Shown here: positions 10,473 to 24,164 of the stretch, piece by piece
Position numbering within the stretch: position 1 is the stretch's first letter
Layout of the letters: each line of letters starts with the position of its first letter
Assembly (NCBI GenBank): GCA_037074705.1
Contig: CM073592.1
Location: forward strand, 54,606,129 to 54,670,128
Length of the DNA stretch: 64,000 bases
DNA from: Zhengitettix transpicula
Taxonomy: Eukaryota > Arthropoda > Insecta > Orthoptera > Tetrigidae
Reading direction: 5' to 3'
Translations under genes and position numbers: made by a program
Notes under the pieces: model-generated
What the model was told of the DNA's origin: nothing
Seen by the model: only the letters and a program-made list of their open reading frames with translations
The model's database searches: none

Positions 10473-12710
10473 TCTAAATTTACTGTATTAATTTGACAAT
10501 AAAAATGTTTCTGAATATTCTTCATTGAAAAAGAAACATTCAAAAGTATATTGAAATTAATATATCAGCACTACGTTTTGAAGACAAAGGCCGCTTGTGA
10601 AAAATGAAGTTTTTTGACTAGAACCATGAATATGGTTTTCGCCTCATTTAAGGTTACAAAGATGTGCGTGTTTGAAAAAGTCACTTGAAGAACGTTATGT
10701 AATTTGCCTACCTCTTACACAAATGTTCATAGTGTGTGTAACGCTTTCATTAGATGTGTCGGACTTTTACGATTGACACCAGGTTAAAATTAAATAGATT
10801 ACACTTTTACTTAAATATACTTTTGAAAGTTGATTAAAATGCATCGTTACGATTTATGTAAGTAAAGGAAATACGAATCCGGATATATTTACGTATTTAT
10901 TTATCTACGACCACCAATGATTTTATATGAGAATGTAATATTTTAAATATATTTGTATGTACTTAATTAATCATTTAAGTTATCATACAACTATAAAACT
11001 TTTATATTTATATTTCAAGGTATTATTAAATAATAAAATATCTTAAAAATGGACCACAAAGAAAATTTTTAACCTACGGACGAATGTTAAATCATAAACA
11101 CTACTTTAAAAGTGCTTTTATTCGGCTGGAATAGAGGATGTGACATAACCTTTATCTTACTGTGACCTTTATGGAAGCAGAAACGTTACAGTTTCACAAG
11201 GAAACGAAACATACATAGTAAATTTATTTATGCGTGAAATTGTGATGTAAATAGAAAATTTGAGGGGATGTGAAGCAGTGCAACAATTGATAAAAAAACG
11301 GATGTCACCCCTTTATAACTATATTGGAAATAACTTCGATGAATAATGTATATTTTTCAATTAAGATAAGTCAATCATATCGATTATTCACTATGAATAA
11401 TTACTACAAGTAGAAAGGCTTTCGTAGTTTCCCCTCTTCTACTGAATAAACTTTTAGCAATGGAATATTAATTCAAGAACAGAATTCAATAAATTCTCAG
11501 AATTATACTACATTTTTTCCTCTAATAAACTGATAATTTTACAGTTCAGTAATTACATTTTTCCGCATCATTTTCTATACTAATATTGTGTTAGGCAAAC
11601 CACGGTTTTAATTATGGAAAATAGTTTCCTCACGAACCGCGGTTAAATCATTATGGTTCACAAAATATAAAACTTTTTAAATATTTCCTGATGTTTTATA
11701 TTGTTCGAGTTTAAAATTGAAGAATATTTCACAGAGAGTTAAAAAGGCCCCAGTTTATACCGATAAAATTAATACGTGAAAATCTGACGAGGAAATTATT
11801 TAAAAATATTATTTAACTAGAGGATCGAAGAAGTATTTTGGAAGTACCATTCAGCGATTAAATAATTATGACTTTTAAATGTATAAAAATAGTACAAAAA
11901 CAGTTTTTCATATAGAAAAATGTTCCGAGATTTTGGCTGGTGGTTGTTGTATCAAGATTTATGGTCTTTAGCTAATTATGATCTCAAATAGATGCATCGA
12001 GAGTTAAAAACGATTTCAAATAGGTGTTGTAGTAGAGATGTTGAGAAAGAAGGTAGCAGATATTTCAGAGATTTTCGACACGGAAGTGAGTTACCACATG
12101 GACTAAAAGCTGTAAGAGTAATTTGAGAGATTAATTTTTACTAATTTAGATATCAGTCGATTGTGGAACCGAAACGTGTAGGGGAAAATTAACTGAAGCT
12201 CCTACGAAAGAAGGAGCTATATTTTCTTACGTCGTCGGAGGAAAATTATAATTGGGCGACGTTGTATCACAACCAGAAAATGGTGTGCCTAAAACACTCA
12301 CCGCACGATAACGCAAGTACTTCACCGAGAAGTTCACAAAAATATAATACGTAAGAGTCAACGTCGATTTAAATGTTATTTACAACTAACTGTTTCGCAA
12401 GAGCTATTATTTTGAGTTCGTCTCGCGGTTTTTACGCTGTGTCTTTCTTTCCGACACAGAGTTTTTTAAATACGTTGACGAAAGCAACAAACGATGTATT
12501 GAGCACTTATTTTGTCATCTGTAAGAATGACAACAACAGATCTGTATGTGACCATCAAAACTTATAGTTTAACTGAACCACGGAAGTACATCAGTAATTT
12601 AGCAAGTAATTTGTTGCTAGTGTAGCGGAAATGTTGTGACAATTTCCCACTGCTGAGTAAAACGTCGATTTTTTTAAAAATGAAACAGCAATTTCATGGG
12701 ATTTTGACGG
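10473..12710. other. A+T-rich DNA, no gene recognised
   Basis: Only minor structure is visible, such as a hairpin with 7-bp arms (AGCTCCT/AGGAGCT) near 12197-12219. The open frame at 12373-12567 shows no motif. Confidence 0.5.
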
Positions 12711-13190
12711 CTCAATCCGTTTGTCAGAACTGTAGGAAAGAAGAAAAAGGCCGTCTCCCGGATATCTCGTGATTAACAGCTGCGGGCGATGGACATCGCG
12801 GCGGACTGACCCGCAACACGCTAGTATCTTCGCTTCCGGCGACCGTCCTACGAAATATTCACGAGATGCAAATGTGTTTCACTTTGTGGTGAACATCACA
12901 GAAAGTAATATTCAGTTGCTAATCTGGCGGCACCGCCGGGGCTCAAAGACAGATTAGATACACCCTGTCAATCACGGAGACTCGCAGAGGGGAAACCCCG
13001 ACTAATCAAAGCGTACATGCCTCATTGTGTCCTCAGGGTTCCTCCTAGGATGTGCTGCAAGTAACACGTCAATGCATTGCATGAAAAGCTGCGACTTTAC
13101 CCACACACAGCATGTCTTCGGAGTCAATTTTGTAATTGACCTGTCAGAGTTTGTTTGCTACTGGGTGGTTGCTGATCTCGACATTTAGGA
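12711..13190. other. G+C-raised island, unknown
   Basis: A G+C-richer block of about 480 bp with a CpG-containing first half (12740-12860). The 62-codon frame at 12769-12957 has no recognised domain. No tail, inverted termini or target duplication was seen. Confidence 0.2.
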
Positions 13191-15234
13191 AATGACAAAT
13201 TTTTCTTAAAATATTCTCTTAGAGGAGCCTGGATAATTTTTTAAAAATAAAGTAATGAATCTTAAAAAAAGTCTATTTTAAACGACGAAAAATACATAAT
13301 AGATATTGATATAAATATATTATAAAAATATGTACGATATTTAAAAATTTTGAGGTATAAAGGATTTTGGAATATATGATTTTATACTTCCAATTTAAAT
13401 ATAATGAAAGCGCTGATTATTATTGATTAATTTACAGTGATAAAGACAAAATTTTGGATAACAATGTTTGACTATTTCCAGAATTGTTTAAAACGCCAAC
13501 AGACTGATTTCCATGGTAACCTTTTCAAAATGTTTATAAAGGGAGAAAAAAAATTAAAGTGAACTTTTCTCTATATTTATTAAAATAACTTTGCTGTTCT
13601 CATCATGGTTCCTACCCCCGTAAGTAAATTTATATACGTGATGATATATTAAAAATATGACAGAAACGGTTGCAAATGCGCAATTATGTAATAAATTATT
13701 GTTACACTTTTATCGATAAATATGATTAACAGGGTTTCTGAAAATAAAATGTTACGATTGTCGCCTTTGACATCGTTAGGAGTTAAAACTTTTATATAAA
13801 ATGAAACTTAGTTCGATAATTTAACTGGTCGCTTTTTATATATGTTTATGGAGCGATAACACCTGATGAAGATTGGGAAGGAATGAAATCATATCAAACT
13901 GTCCCATCCTTGGATTTAAAATATTATGTCAATGGTGCATATAATAATAGGATAATATTCGTCAAACATTTCATTGCCTGTTTTGGGAACAGTAGTAACA
14001 GTAGTAGTAAAGAGCGAAATTATATCTAGGAGGAAAGGTAATTCAAAGATATAAATGCGATTCGAATATTTATTACGTCTGAGAAAACTACAATATTTTA
14101 TAGTAATTAGCTAATATTTAATTTAATTGACATATTATATATATATATACTTGTCTAAATAATAAATAATCCTGTACTATTCAGGGTTGAAGGAGCTTCA
14201 CTTAGTAGCACAGGCTGATGAGCAAATAACCTACTAGGTTTATCCCAGCCCAGGAAGATAAGTCGAAGCTTTTCACCTTCCCAGTTGTACATTGTAACAA
14301 TATTATCCGATTAATAAAGATTTAGGAGTGGTAGGTTTAGTTTGAATTATTTTTTACCGTATTTGGACACAAACTTAGTTCCCCACTTCAAGAAGGAGTT
14401 ATATCAAGCCTTATTTTCTGATTTAACCTTGCCATCAGTAAATATGTGAAGAGTAATGTAATACGATACTGTTAACACAAAATAGTTACAAAGATATTTT
14501 TGTTTTAAGATGAACATGTTTTTGGCATGACGGTAAAACGCTAATACGCCTCACGTCACACGACAGCATTACGCTGAGCGGAATCCAGTGTGTTCTATCG
14601 CAAGACTATCTGTGAGAATGATAATTTTTATCACAGATTAATTAATTGTATTTTATCTTTGTAACTTAAAGCACATCCAGTGAATTATATTCATGATATT
14701 ATCTTAACTCACAAAGGAGATAAATTTCTCTATTTATGTAAAATGTTGTTTTGTTACTATCTAGACATAGGTCAGATTCTATAGTTAGAATTTATGTATT
14801 TGTCTTTTACGTGTAATTACATCGTATATCACAAGTTCCCCTAAGTAGTGCTAACTGTTTCTCCGGCAAAGACCCAAGAAAGTTTAAATCCGACCTCATT
14901 AATTTAGACAGGCAGAATACAAATTACTTTTAATGCAGCATTCTAATCGTATGGATTACTTTCATGGATTATTTGGCACATAAGTAATACGGCGTTCATC
15001 ATAATAAATTACGATATTTTTAGTTCCTTTCCTTATAGTATACAATATAATGAACAATTATATTTTATAAAAACATAAGAACAAGCATAAGTGAAAACAA
15101 ATAGCATTTAATAATATACACCTTAAAATTAATATAGCAATGAAAACTTTAAATAGTTTAGAATATTGTCCTGCCATAGTTTAACAGTGTTGAAATTTAT
15201 ATGCAATGCTATTGTACCGTTTAGGACAGTAGTA
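13191..15234. other. A+T-rich DNA, nothing recognised
   Basis: Long A+T-rich stretch. A CTGATGA heptamer at about 13863 is followed 15 nt later by GAAAT, a possible weak relative of the GAAAC repeat. A short (AT)n patch lies near 14134-14150. No gene or transposon signature was found. Confidence 0.5.
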
Positions 15235-15677
15235 GGAGGTTACCTGTCAGATATATACGGGATGACATCTCCTCTCTTTGATTAAGGACCCCATAAGCTT
15301 AGACACCTCAGGTAATTATGAGACAAGTATTCTACGCGGTCGTAACGTTGCGCATACGGCAAGAGATGTCCGCTGTTCCTATTGGAACAGTCGGCTGACT
15401 CCAAACCTGGTTCACACATGGAGACGCGAATGCAGCGAGCGCACAGAGAAACCCCACTCCTCCACCGGAAGGGCGTGGGACAAGTATCAAGAGACTGAAT
15501 TACCTGATGCATCACATTTAGGCTAATATCTGAGGTAGGATCCATAAAGTATAGTTACCAAGTTCACTCTTGCCTATCTTTCCATTTTGAATCCTCCCTT
15601 TCTATCTTTTCCTCTACTATTAATGGAGAGAGGCCACCACGTGGATCACACCCGTGTATCCTTTTAGTGAAAAAAAA
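15235..15677 (+). mobile_element. SINE-like element, copy 1 (diverged)
   Basis: This copy aligns by eye to the copies at 48.4 and 55.8 kb. Shared landmarks in order are a TAAGG/CCCAYAAG box, a CTGTTCC-tattGGAACAG hairpin (15373-15390), the GGAAGGGCGTGGGACAAGTA block, a GGATCC/TATAGTTA segment, and the 3' signature CCACGTGGAT. It ends in an eight-A run (15670-15677). Its 5' end is indistinct and no target duplication was found. Both strands show open frames of about 85 codons across it; these are by-products of the repeat. Confidence 0.65.
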
Positions 15678-15852
15678 TTATTACGTCTTGAAATATCCTT
15701 AATTGAAAAATAAACAATTAAAATTCATAATTTAACAGTTCATATAAATTCAGATCTATGTTTTTCGAGTTTTTCCTGACAGGAAATAAAATAATCTAGC
15801 ATTTGCTTTAGGGTATATTAAAAGTATTTATCAATGAAAATATAATACGTCT

Positions 15853-16198
15853 GGATGCCCGTGAGAGCTCCTCTCGAAGGTGAGCCTTCCCAGAGAACTC
15901 TGGAGGAGGCTACCTTTATGGATGTCTTCTCTTCTCTCTGGTTTTTTAAATAAGGTTCCCACAAGCACCACAGCCTGGTTTGAGAGGTGTATGTTTCGGG
16001 GTCACGGACCTTCGTCATACGGTAAGAATTGTTCAGTACTCCAATTAGAACAGTCGGCCAGCTGCCTCCTAAACTGGTCGAGCACGGAGAAGGGAATGTT
16101 GCGTCCTTCCTTTCAAAACCCTTACTATGCTATTAAAGGGAGTTTCCACGACGTGGTTTACCCTCATGTAGCCTGTTAGTGTAATAATAATAATAATA
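15853..16198 (+). mobile_element. SINE-like element, copy 2, with 11-bp target-site duplication
   Basis: A perfect direct repeat ATAATACGTCT flanks this insertion (15842-15852 and 16199-16209), so both ends are defined. The 3' end reads TACCCTCATGTAGCCTGTTA followed by an (AAT)n tail (from 16183). Compared with the other copies it lacks about 200 bp of the middle. Two hairpins occupy the 5' end: GAGAG/CTCTC at 15863-15875 and CCAGAG/CTCTGG at 15890-15903. Terminal duplication plus an A-rich tail indicates insertion by target-primed reverse transcription. No coding capacity is seen, and no clear tRNA A/B boxes, so the parent RNA is unknown. Confidence 0.8.
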
Positions 16199-16209
16199 AT
16201 AATACGTCT

Positions 16210-16555
16210 TTTTTGAAGTAGGTCATATCATCCTACTTTGTTCGTTCATTATATATGTATACTTTATGACATAATGACAAAACTTAGAACTTTTTATTCC
16301 CAGTTTCCAATATATCCAAAGAACTACAATTTTTTTATGTCCCGATTTTGTACTTTTAACTATAATACCGAATACATATACAATTCTGACGAGATTTACA
16401 TTACTTTATTTCGATAAAATTGAACTTTTCAAACGTAATAACGTTTGAAATACTTTTATTTTATGTTTTGTTCCTTAAATTCGTGCGACGGCGAGGTATA
16501 ACTGATGATTTAACATGTAGTCGATATTCAGAACCATTGATGTTTTACAACGGCT
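16210..16555. other. A+T-rich spacer
   Basis: No feature noticed. Confidence 0.5.
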
Positions 16556-17080
16556 TTATGCAGTTCGCAACAACAAACGTTTTTGTTGATTGTACCCTTG
16601 CAAGCGCATAAGTGTGTTCGCAAACGAGGACGGTCCATTGCGCCCCCTGTTCAAATACATATTCTTCTCCATCTCATGGCAGCTATTCGCGTGCCCTGGA
16701 GCAATTAATTTAAACCGTGGGGGTGGAGGGAGTAGCTGCGCTTGTGTTGCAGACAAGTACATAATTCCCAACTGTATTTTCATTCCGCTACATAATAAAC
16801 AAGGTGTCGGTCTTAGTAAAATATGGCCTGTTCAACGGGAAAGGGGGAAAAAGAAGAGCTACAGATACGGATGTGTTTCTGTGGTGTTGTCACTATCAAA
16901 GATTCAGTGTTGTAATGAATACCTGCGGAATTTACATTTTCTCTCTACATCTCTCCCTATTTTTCTAATTGGGAAACATCATCAGTGCCAAAGGATCTCA
17001 GATCCCGTGTACTCGACTATTTGCGACTTATTTCAATGCGATGCGTTGATCTCGTCAATATATTGGTGAATCACTGGGTG
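16556..17080. other. G+C-raised island, possible conserved non-coding element
   Basis: The densest part is 16600-16850. The longest open frame of the window (159 codons, 16590-17069) crosses it, but the peptide is low in recognisable structure, begins at a TTG and overlaps an unrelated minus-strand frame. I do not call a gene. A homeodomain-type GCAATTAATT core sits in the middle. Confidence 0.25.
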
Positions 17081-18190
17081 TGTGCTTTGTATCATCACAT
17101 CATTATCACAGCAATGTTTTTCATAGTCATAAAAAAAATACTCTGTCAATTCCTGATCGTGTCTTATGAGAATTCGTCACAATTTCATAATCACAAATTA
17201 CAACAAAATTCACTAGTTTCATTCTATCCATAAAATGTGATATTTTTTTAATAAGTTTTAGTCGCACATTTTATTTGAGAGAGTCGCCCAAAAATGTCTA
17301 AAAGCAGCAAAAAATAAATTTGGTTATTTATTTAACCTATTTTATTTAAATTATTAACCCAAGAGTAGATCTAGCATGAAGTAAAATGTTAGAAAATAAG
17401 TGTCCTAAGTGAAATTCTTCTATAAATAGATTTGGAAGTAATACACATTTTATTTAAGTCAACTGTATTACAATTACTTTTCAAAAACAGGGGACAAAGG
17501 ATAAAACGATTTTGTTTATATAAAGCTTGAAATAAATACAAATCGTGTATCAAGACATCGTGGCCCTTTGTAGATGTAAAATTATGAATGTAAGCTTACA
17601 AACAACAGTAACGACAGTAACTTATATCATAACTCTGTTATTTAGAACTAAAACATCCATAAATGAACTATTTAAGTTAAATATCGATCAGACACACAAC
17701 TGAAAGCACAACAGATGATATTTTCCACGAGAAAATTCAATTCACTGAAGTACATAAACGACTCCCTCAGTCAAATAATGTCTCTTCATTGCTCTCCAAA
17801 TGTTATGTATTTGATTTCTTAACACGCTAGTGATGTAATAAAAGCTAATGATGCCTCGGATCATAAATATTATTGCTTTTAAATAGCTGTATGTGTCACT
17901 TTGGACACGTCTAAAGATTTACCAAGAACTGCGTTTTGAATCAAAATATCACAGTAATTATAAGATAATTATTTTATTTTCCCGTGAAACCAGTAAGAAT
18001 TTTTCGCCAAAAGTGCAAAACATTAGTTATCAATACAATTTTGGATAAATTCAAACTAAAATGATTTTTTTTGTTAATTTGAGGTATTGATGTTATACTG
18101 GTGGCATATCATATCAAGGCTCCTTTTAATGTTCATGAAATGAAACTAAATTGAAATCCATTGCTCTTATACATAAACATGAGTCCGCAT
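17081..18190. other. A+T-rich DNA, nothing recognised
   Basis: No gene, RNA or repeat was noticed. Confidence 0.5.
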
Positions 18191-18203
18191 CAACAGTAGA
18201 AAA

Positions 18204-18404
18204 ATGAACCGTATCGAATCTTTGGCGTCACGTTACTCGCTGGAAGAGGCGAATGAATGGTTATTGGTTACCCGAGATGCGCTTCTGCGAAGAGTAACTG
18301 TTTCCTTGATTCATGTGTCTTCGGAAGAAATCAACCTGGCCTTGCAAGTAAAGCAGCTACGAAAATCTGGAGGACTGAGGAAAATGTTCATATCTTATCC
18401 TTGA
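18204..18404 (+). CDS. Unrecognised 66-codon open frame in a G+C-raised patch
   Basis: The frame runs from an ATG at 18204 to a TGA, with an in-frame stop 24 nt upstream. The patch is clearly richer in G+C than its flanks, and the peptide is hydrophilic and plausible as an alpha-helical segment (SLEEANEWLL, SEEINLALQVKQLRK). No domain is recognised. No polyadenylation signal or promoter supports it. It may be a decayed exon or a chance frame within a conserved non-coding element. Confidence 0.15.
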   Translation: MNRIESLASRYSLEEANEWLLVTRDALLRRVTVSLIHVSSEEINLALQVKQLRKSGGLRKMFISYP

Positions 18405-18597
18405 ATAATCTGTAGGTTGCATGAATTATTTAACTGTACGCCTTTCTATATATCATGGTAATAGGTAAGTATACTAAAACTCATATTCCGCAATACAAAA
18501 AATAGAAGAAATTAGCCTAAAAAACAAAGTTTAATCGCAGTAATTCTTTCTTACTTCAGAGACAACGGTTATTTGGATTCTTATGTATGTAAAAGTA

Positions 18598-18598
18598 T

Positions 18599-18651
<53 letters not shown>

Positions 18652-18686
18652 GTATATATATGTATATATATATATATATATATATG
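18598..18686. repeat. (TA)n microsatellite
   Basis: About 90 bp of almost pure TA dinucleotide, interrupted at four or five points by C or G, giving TACATA and TGTATA variants. The interruptions indicate an old array. Confidence 0.95.
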
Positions 18687-18689
18687 TAA

Positions 18690-21235
18690 AACAACAGAAA
18701 CAGACTGAAAAGGACACAAATGTATTTAGTAACGTCGTTATGTTGTTAATTTAATATTACATTATTAATAAAAAGTTAGTAAAATATTAATGGTGTGAAA
18801 ATGGTCAATAAATATATCTGATTGCTAAAAACAGACGAAAAAGTTAAAAATTATTTAAAACAGATAATAAAAATTTCAGACTTTGGTTTCCTTAAAAACA
18901 TTTATATACTATTGACAAATATTACTAGTTGAACTGTTTGCAATAAATTCATTAGGAATAATTTTAGGCTATATTCGCGTGGACGTCCAACACGTGTAAC
19001 AGGCACGGAAATGGAACCTGGAATAAAACATTAAAAATAATTAAGAATTATTGAATATACCAACGATTGCTTCAGTTTGAGTTAAACAAATAAATAATAA
19101 AAAGACAAACTAAAATAAGATGATGTATTTATTTTCACACCAAATAATCATATTTTTAACTATTTGATTATTTAATTTATTTATTATTTAATATTTTAAC
19201 AACTTGTTTTTAATAATTATAAACGTTGATCTGTATTACAATGCCTTTGTATAACGCAGTTATTTTTATTAAGTTAAGTATCCATATAAATTCAACGAAT
19301 ATTTCAATACGAAAATGGGTGATGAATCAAATTATTTGAAATAAGTCATATTGTTCCTGTATGCTAATAGTTTCTGTATTGCATTTTAGAAGGAGCAAAT
19401 AATGTTTTTTATTATTGAATTTTCAGTCACATAAAAGCAAGATGATTTCTTTCTCTTTTATATATCACTAATAAATACAAAATATTTTCTACGCGTATAA
19501 AATGTTATTACAAATAATATTCTTCAATTGTTTGAGACAGGATATAAATTAGCCAGTGTTACTTGGTTTGTTCTCTTTGAAATTTCCTATCATTAAAATG
19601 AATACACTTCGGTGGGTTCGTACCCATAGAATTGTGAAAGAATTCACAATTTGATGCTCATTTGCTTCCGAAATGTTTCGTAACAAATTCGCATCGTTTA
19701 ACTAACGTGTAATATATTTTTCGCGTTATCTTTTAACAATATAATATTATATAATCATAATTTCAATTCTTAAACAAAATTAATGTATTAAATTTCAGCG
19801 ACAAAATATAACAAATACAAATTGGAAGTACGAAGTAAGGAAGTGGATGGCAGATATTTATGTATATCCTGTGCTTTTTATCATGGATGAAATTTATTAT
19901 TTATGTGTAGGTTGTGAGATAGAGCATGTCGTGTCACATGCGCAGAAGAAGAAGGTGGAGGGGAGCATTGTCGTCTTCCTTGCGGAAAAGCTGGAACTGT
20001 AACATACATAAATACACTAATTGTATTCTTACAAACGGGATGTACAGAATACAGCTTTTATCACACCCTTTACTTATAATATATTAACGTTTAACGGTTG
20101 ATTTTTTTGGAGAGCAACATATCCTAAACTAAACACAATACTTTTGCATGCATTTATGATTTCATTGCAGTTTTTACACTGCTGTACCGGGGAATTGTGC
20201 CACTGGGATTCACACAAGACTTGCTATTTCTCGCGATCTATCTCTATACATGTTGTGACTCGCCCCATTTTGTCACTAGTGGACTCTAGAAATCAGTAAA
20301 GCTAAATACATACATTACAACTACCTGGTGTTCACAGTAGAGAGTGTGTAAGATGAAAAACAATAGTGAAAGTTTGGCATGCGATCGCTGGTCAGTGACT
20401 GTTGTCTATTTAGAGATAAGAGAGAATGATATTTGTCTTGAGATTTGTCGTAAGTTACTGCAGAGATATTCGACTACTGATTGAAAGGATAAGTAAAACA
20501 CATCATTTTGTTCTTGAAAATTGATATATAATAAATAACTTAAACATTAATATTAGTAGGTACTTAAGTTAAAGTGGAACATAAAAATCCTTACGAATTA
20601 GTGTCAAATTATGTGACGCCTTATTAAAAAAATCAGACATAATTGAATCACTCTTTCTAACATCTTATATGTGTCTTTCCTAGGTCCACAATTATACAAT
20701 TTCGAATTTACACGACAGCCGCTATTTTTATTTTCTGTCCAACCATGTTTAAAGTTAAGTAATTGCATGAATTAGGATTTATTATTTTGTTTAGATAATA
20801 AATAAAATTTTAATCCTTTAAAATAATTTTAAAGTACACATCGTTATAAAATTGGGACCTAATTCCTTATTTTATATTTCTTGTCTACAATGCGACGTGA
20901 CTGAAAATAGTAAATAAAAGATAATTCAACGAACTGAAATAGTCTTTCGTAAGGTTTTGACTAATGAACTTTAACTTCTTCTGTTTACTCGCTTATTACA
21001 TAGCGATTAAAATAGTATTTATATCTTTCACTTTGCTAAAAACATTATAAGAAACGTTTTTCAACAATTTTAAGATATAAAACATAATTTCGTCCGCTTT
21101 CTAAGTTTCTTAAAGTATAATAGTTTATGTTTTTACATTTCCCGACACGTTTAATAAAAAACTTAGACAAATTTCAATAATATGGTATGAAACTGGCTGT
21201 TAACAGTTAACTTACAATTTATATTTAACTCCCAG
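18690..21235. other. A+T-rich DNA, nothing recognised
   Basis: No gene is recognised. A small G+C-richer patch with a GAAGAAGAAGG run is at about 19900-20010, and another patch is at 20165-20300. Confidence 0.5.
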
Positions 21236-21239
21236 AAAA

Positions 21240-21480
21240 TAGCATAATCTAGAATACGCTAATGAGGAGTGGAACGGATATGTAGGGTAATATTCTCCAG
21301 AGACTCCCCATTAAAAGCACAGCGGTATAGTTAATGACCAAGACCGCTAGCTTTCAGACCACAGAGGACTCGTACAAGCACCATTATAATTCTTTTGCCG
21401 AGAAAGGGTCTGAATATGCATAAAGACACCTGCATAACACCTGTCCAGAACAAAGTCAGTCAGCTGAAGACCAAGTTTCA
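21240..21480. other. G+C-raised island, unknown
   Basis: Read on the minus strand, this patch has a loosely tRNA-like outline, with an A-box resemblance (TAGCGGTCTTGG), but no acceptable B box. It is left as an unexplained island or diverged retroposon. Confidence 0.2.
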
Positions 21481-22450
21481 GAGAAAATAGATATTACATC
21501 TAAATTAACAATCTCATTTTCGGTCGTGTTATAGAACTGAGATAAGTCTGAGTTGGTGTTTTGAGAAAATAACTTAAAAAATAAGATTTTTCGTCTCCCT
21601 AGTTTTGTACTCGAACAACACCTAAAATAAACGTTACAAATACGACCGAGAACATTTTATAAATTTTTAATTGACAAAAAATAATGGAATTAGAATAAAA
21701 AAACATTAATAATACGAGGTACAAAAATCGAATTTATCCTTTCCAAATAAAATTTTATAGCAATTTTCCTTCTTTTTTATGAAAAACACAAACACTGCTT
21801 CCAATTTTATACATAGAGCGGTTAGTATCACACATTTAATTTTATATACATTATATTTGCGTCTATATATGTGGTGTCGATGTATTAAATAATTCAATGC
21901 ATTATACTTTAGGGAGATGATTAATTATTTAATTTTATCTTTTCACCTCTACCTTATTTTAGGAGTGCACAAAATTATAGGACCTTTACTTCATATAGTT
22001 GACGCTAATTTATCTGAATTGATTATTCAAATACAAGCTTTATTATCCACCGATAATTTTTTCAAACGAAATATTACGATTTATTTTTTCAGAAAATTAT
22101 TTATTTGCAGAATTTTTTATTTTTTTATTCTTGGACCGCATATGGGCCAGCTGATAATGAATATCTGGTTGCCTATACTCATGATCTTTTAAACTATATA
22201 TATATTGTAATTTTGACCAACAATGGTTTAAATTTAATTATTTAAAATTTCAAAACATTTATTAATACCTAATTAAATAAAAAATACAAATATTATAATA
22301 CTTCAAACTTGAAATGTTAATTATAATTTTTTAAGGCTTTAGCTCAGTTTGTTGAATTTGAGACATGTTTCTTCGCAGGGAGTTAAATAGAAAGCAGTAA
22401 ATATTTCCAGAATTGAAGTGTGAACTATTCCGAATAAAAGCCACGTGATG
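21481..22450. other. A+T-rich DNA, nothing recognised
   Basis: The open frame at 21917-22192 is A+T-rich and hydrophobic by composition only, with no motif. Confidence 0.5.
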
Positions 22451-23050
22451 TAACCTCACATTAGTTATAAATATCGGCACATCTTACTTTTACATTTCTC
22501 TAAACATTTACTTGCAAGAAACATTATTGGCGATGTGTTATGTATTTCAATTGTTGAAGAGACTCGTTTGGAGCGATTGTCGATGTACACGCGGGATAAA
22601 TTTCTACCCGGGAATTGAGAGGGACAACTTGATTGAGTAATATTTTCATGATCCCAGGAGAAAGATGAATGCTGATTGGACATTAAAGGAGATTGCGAGA
22701 TCGTAGCTTCACTTCATCGCCAGACATTGATGGGAGTGAGTCGTCGGGAAATCTGTGTCCGCGTTACAGGACAACTTCTAAGTGTTTTCTAATTATTAAA
22801 AAATAGCGACGCTCAATTTTAAAGCTCTTTTATCCTGAACAATAGCAGAAGATAAGTTGCAGACGACAGAGATCGGGAGCCTATCCCCAACCTTTGCAGC
22901 TAGGATGTAGACCAGAATCCAGGGACACCGAGTGCATACCAAAGTTTCACCACTTGCGAGTTCATGCAGAGACGACGGGATGTAAAGTCAGCAACAGGGA
23001 TCCAGAATTCGTCCAGTCACGTGTGTGAGGGTGAACGCGTGGTTTTGTTT
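22451..23050. other. Two adjacent G+C-raised islands
   Basis: The blocks at about 22530-22780 and 22850-23050 are richer in G+C and free of simple repeats. Frames are short and unremarkable. They are candidates for conserved non-coding sequence. Confidence 0.2.
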
Positions 23051-24160
23051 TTAGGACGAAAAATGTAAGCTAACAAATTTTGATAATACTAACTCGAGTT
23101 ATGGAGCACCTTCCGTTCTTATATTCTACACTTATCAAAATGCAGTTTTTCATTATCAAAAGTAATTCCACACCAAACCTTGACGATAACGACTTTTAAT
23201 TTTTTTGCTGCCTGACTTTCTTTTGTGGAGTTAAACGTGAATTTTGAATTTTCTCAAATAAAACTATGTTTTCTTGTGAATTAGTCATCCTTTGTAACTT
23301 GTCTGCATAGCATCAGCTGTTTATGTAGGTCAAATCTGCAGAAAATCGAATAAGCTGCCTGGCAAGTGTTGAATTAATATTTACATTAAATTAACGATTG
23401 AGTATAATTAACAAGTAGAATATATATATATGAAATCTTTGATTTGTATAGTAAGTTATGAATAATTTAATATTAGCCAAGGTAACACATTTTACCCTAC
23501 AGGTTAGGTCTTTTCTCCACTTAATGTCATAGATTTAATTTTTTGTTGCAAAGATCTCTGAAAATAACTTCCGCTCTTTACCCGGACTCATTAAAAGTAA
23601 GAGAATAACGACTACAATATTTCTTAGGTTATTGGGCTATTACGGAGAACTTAATTACAGTCTCCCTGCGTAGTTCATTAGAGTTACGTATTTAACCATT
23701 CTTCTGGAATGGTACGGATTGAGTGAATCATTTCCGCTACGACTACACTTTATAATCGTGCTTCAATTGTGATTGGTCAAAGTATGCGATTACTTTGTAA
23801 AGTAAATGCGAATTTTTGTTCTTGGTTTTTTATATTATGACTTTTTCAGTCTATTTGTATGGATGCAGGCCTAGTATAAAATTATGTAATATGTAATGTA
23901 ATATCGTAAATCGTTACAAACTCCCATTTTAATTCAATAGTATTATATTGATCGACCAAATGTATTTTCCCCCTCATTATTTATAATGGCCTCATCGACT
24001 AAATGGTCATTAGCAAAAATGCATTATTGTGTAACATATCTACATTATATCATAGTTAAATTGGATAAATAATGCCAATTTTCTGTAAATTATCATAACT
24101 AGCAAAATATAATTATTATATTAAATTTAATCATTTAATAAATTAATTTTTGTTATATCT
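23051..24160. other. A+T-rich DNA, nothing recognised
   Basis: Featureless apart from a short (AT)n patch near 23421-23432. Confidence 0.5.
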
Positions 24161-24164
24161 TTCT

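Noticed and set aside
14200..14260. Hammerhead-like CTGATGAG in GGCTGATGAGCAAATAACC
   Set aside because: No GAAA strand follows at a workable distance; only a small AACCT/AGGTT hairpin is present.
15278..15545. Overlapping plus and minus frames of 82 and 87 codons
   Set aside because: Both lie within SINE copy 1; the corresponding region is interrupted in other copies.
16590..17069. Longest open frame (159 codons, plus strand) as a gene
   Set aside because: It begins at TTG, has no domain, overlaps a minus-strand frame, and shows no promoter, splice or polyadenylation support.
21240..21480. tRNA-derived SINE on the minus strand
   Set aside because: The A box is tolerable, but the B box and tail are missing.
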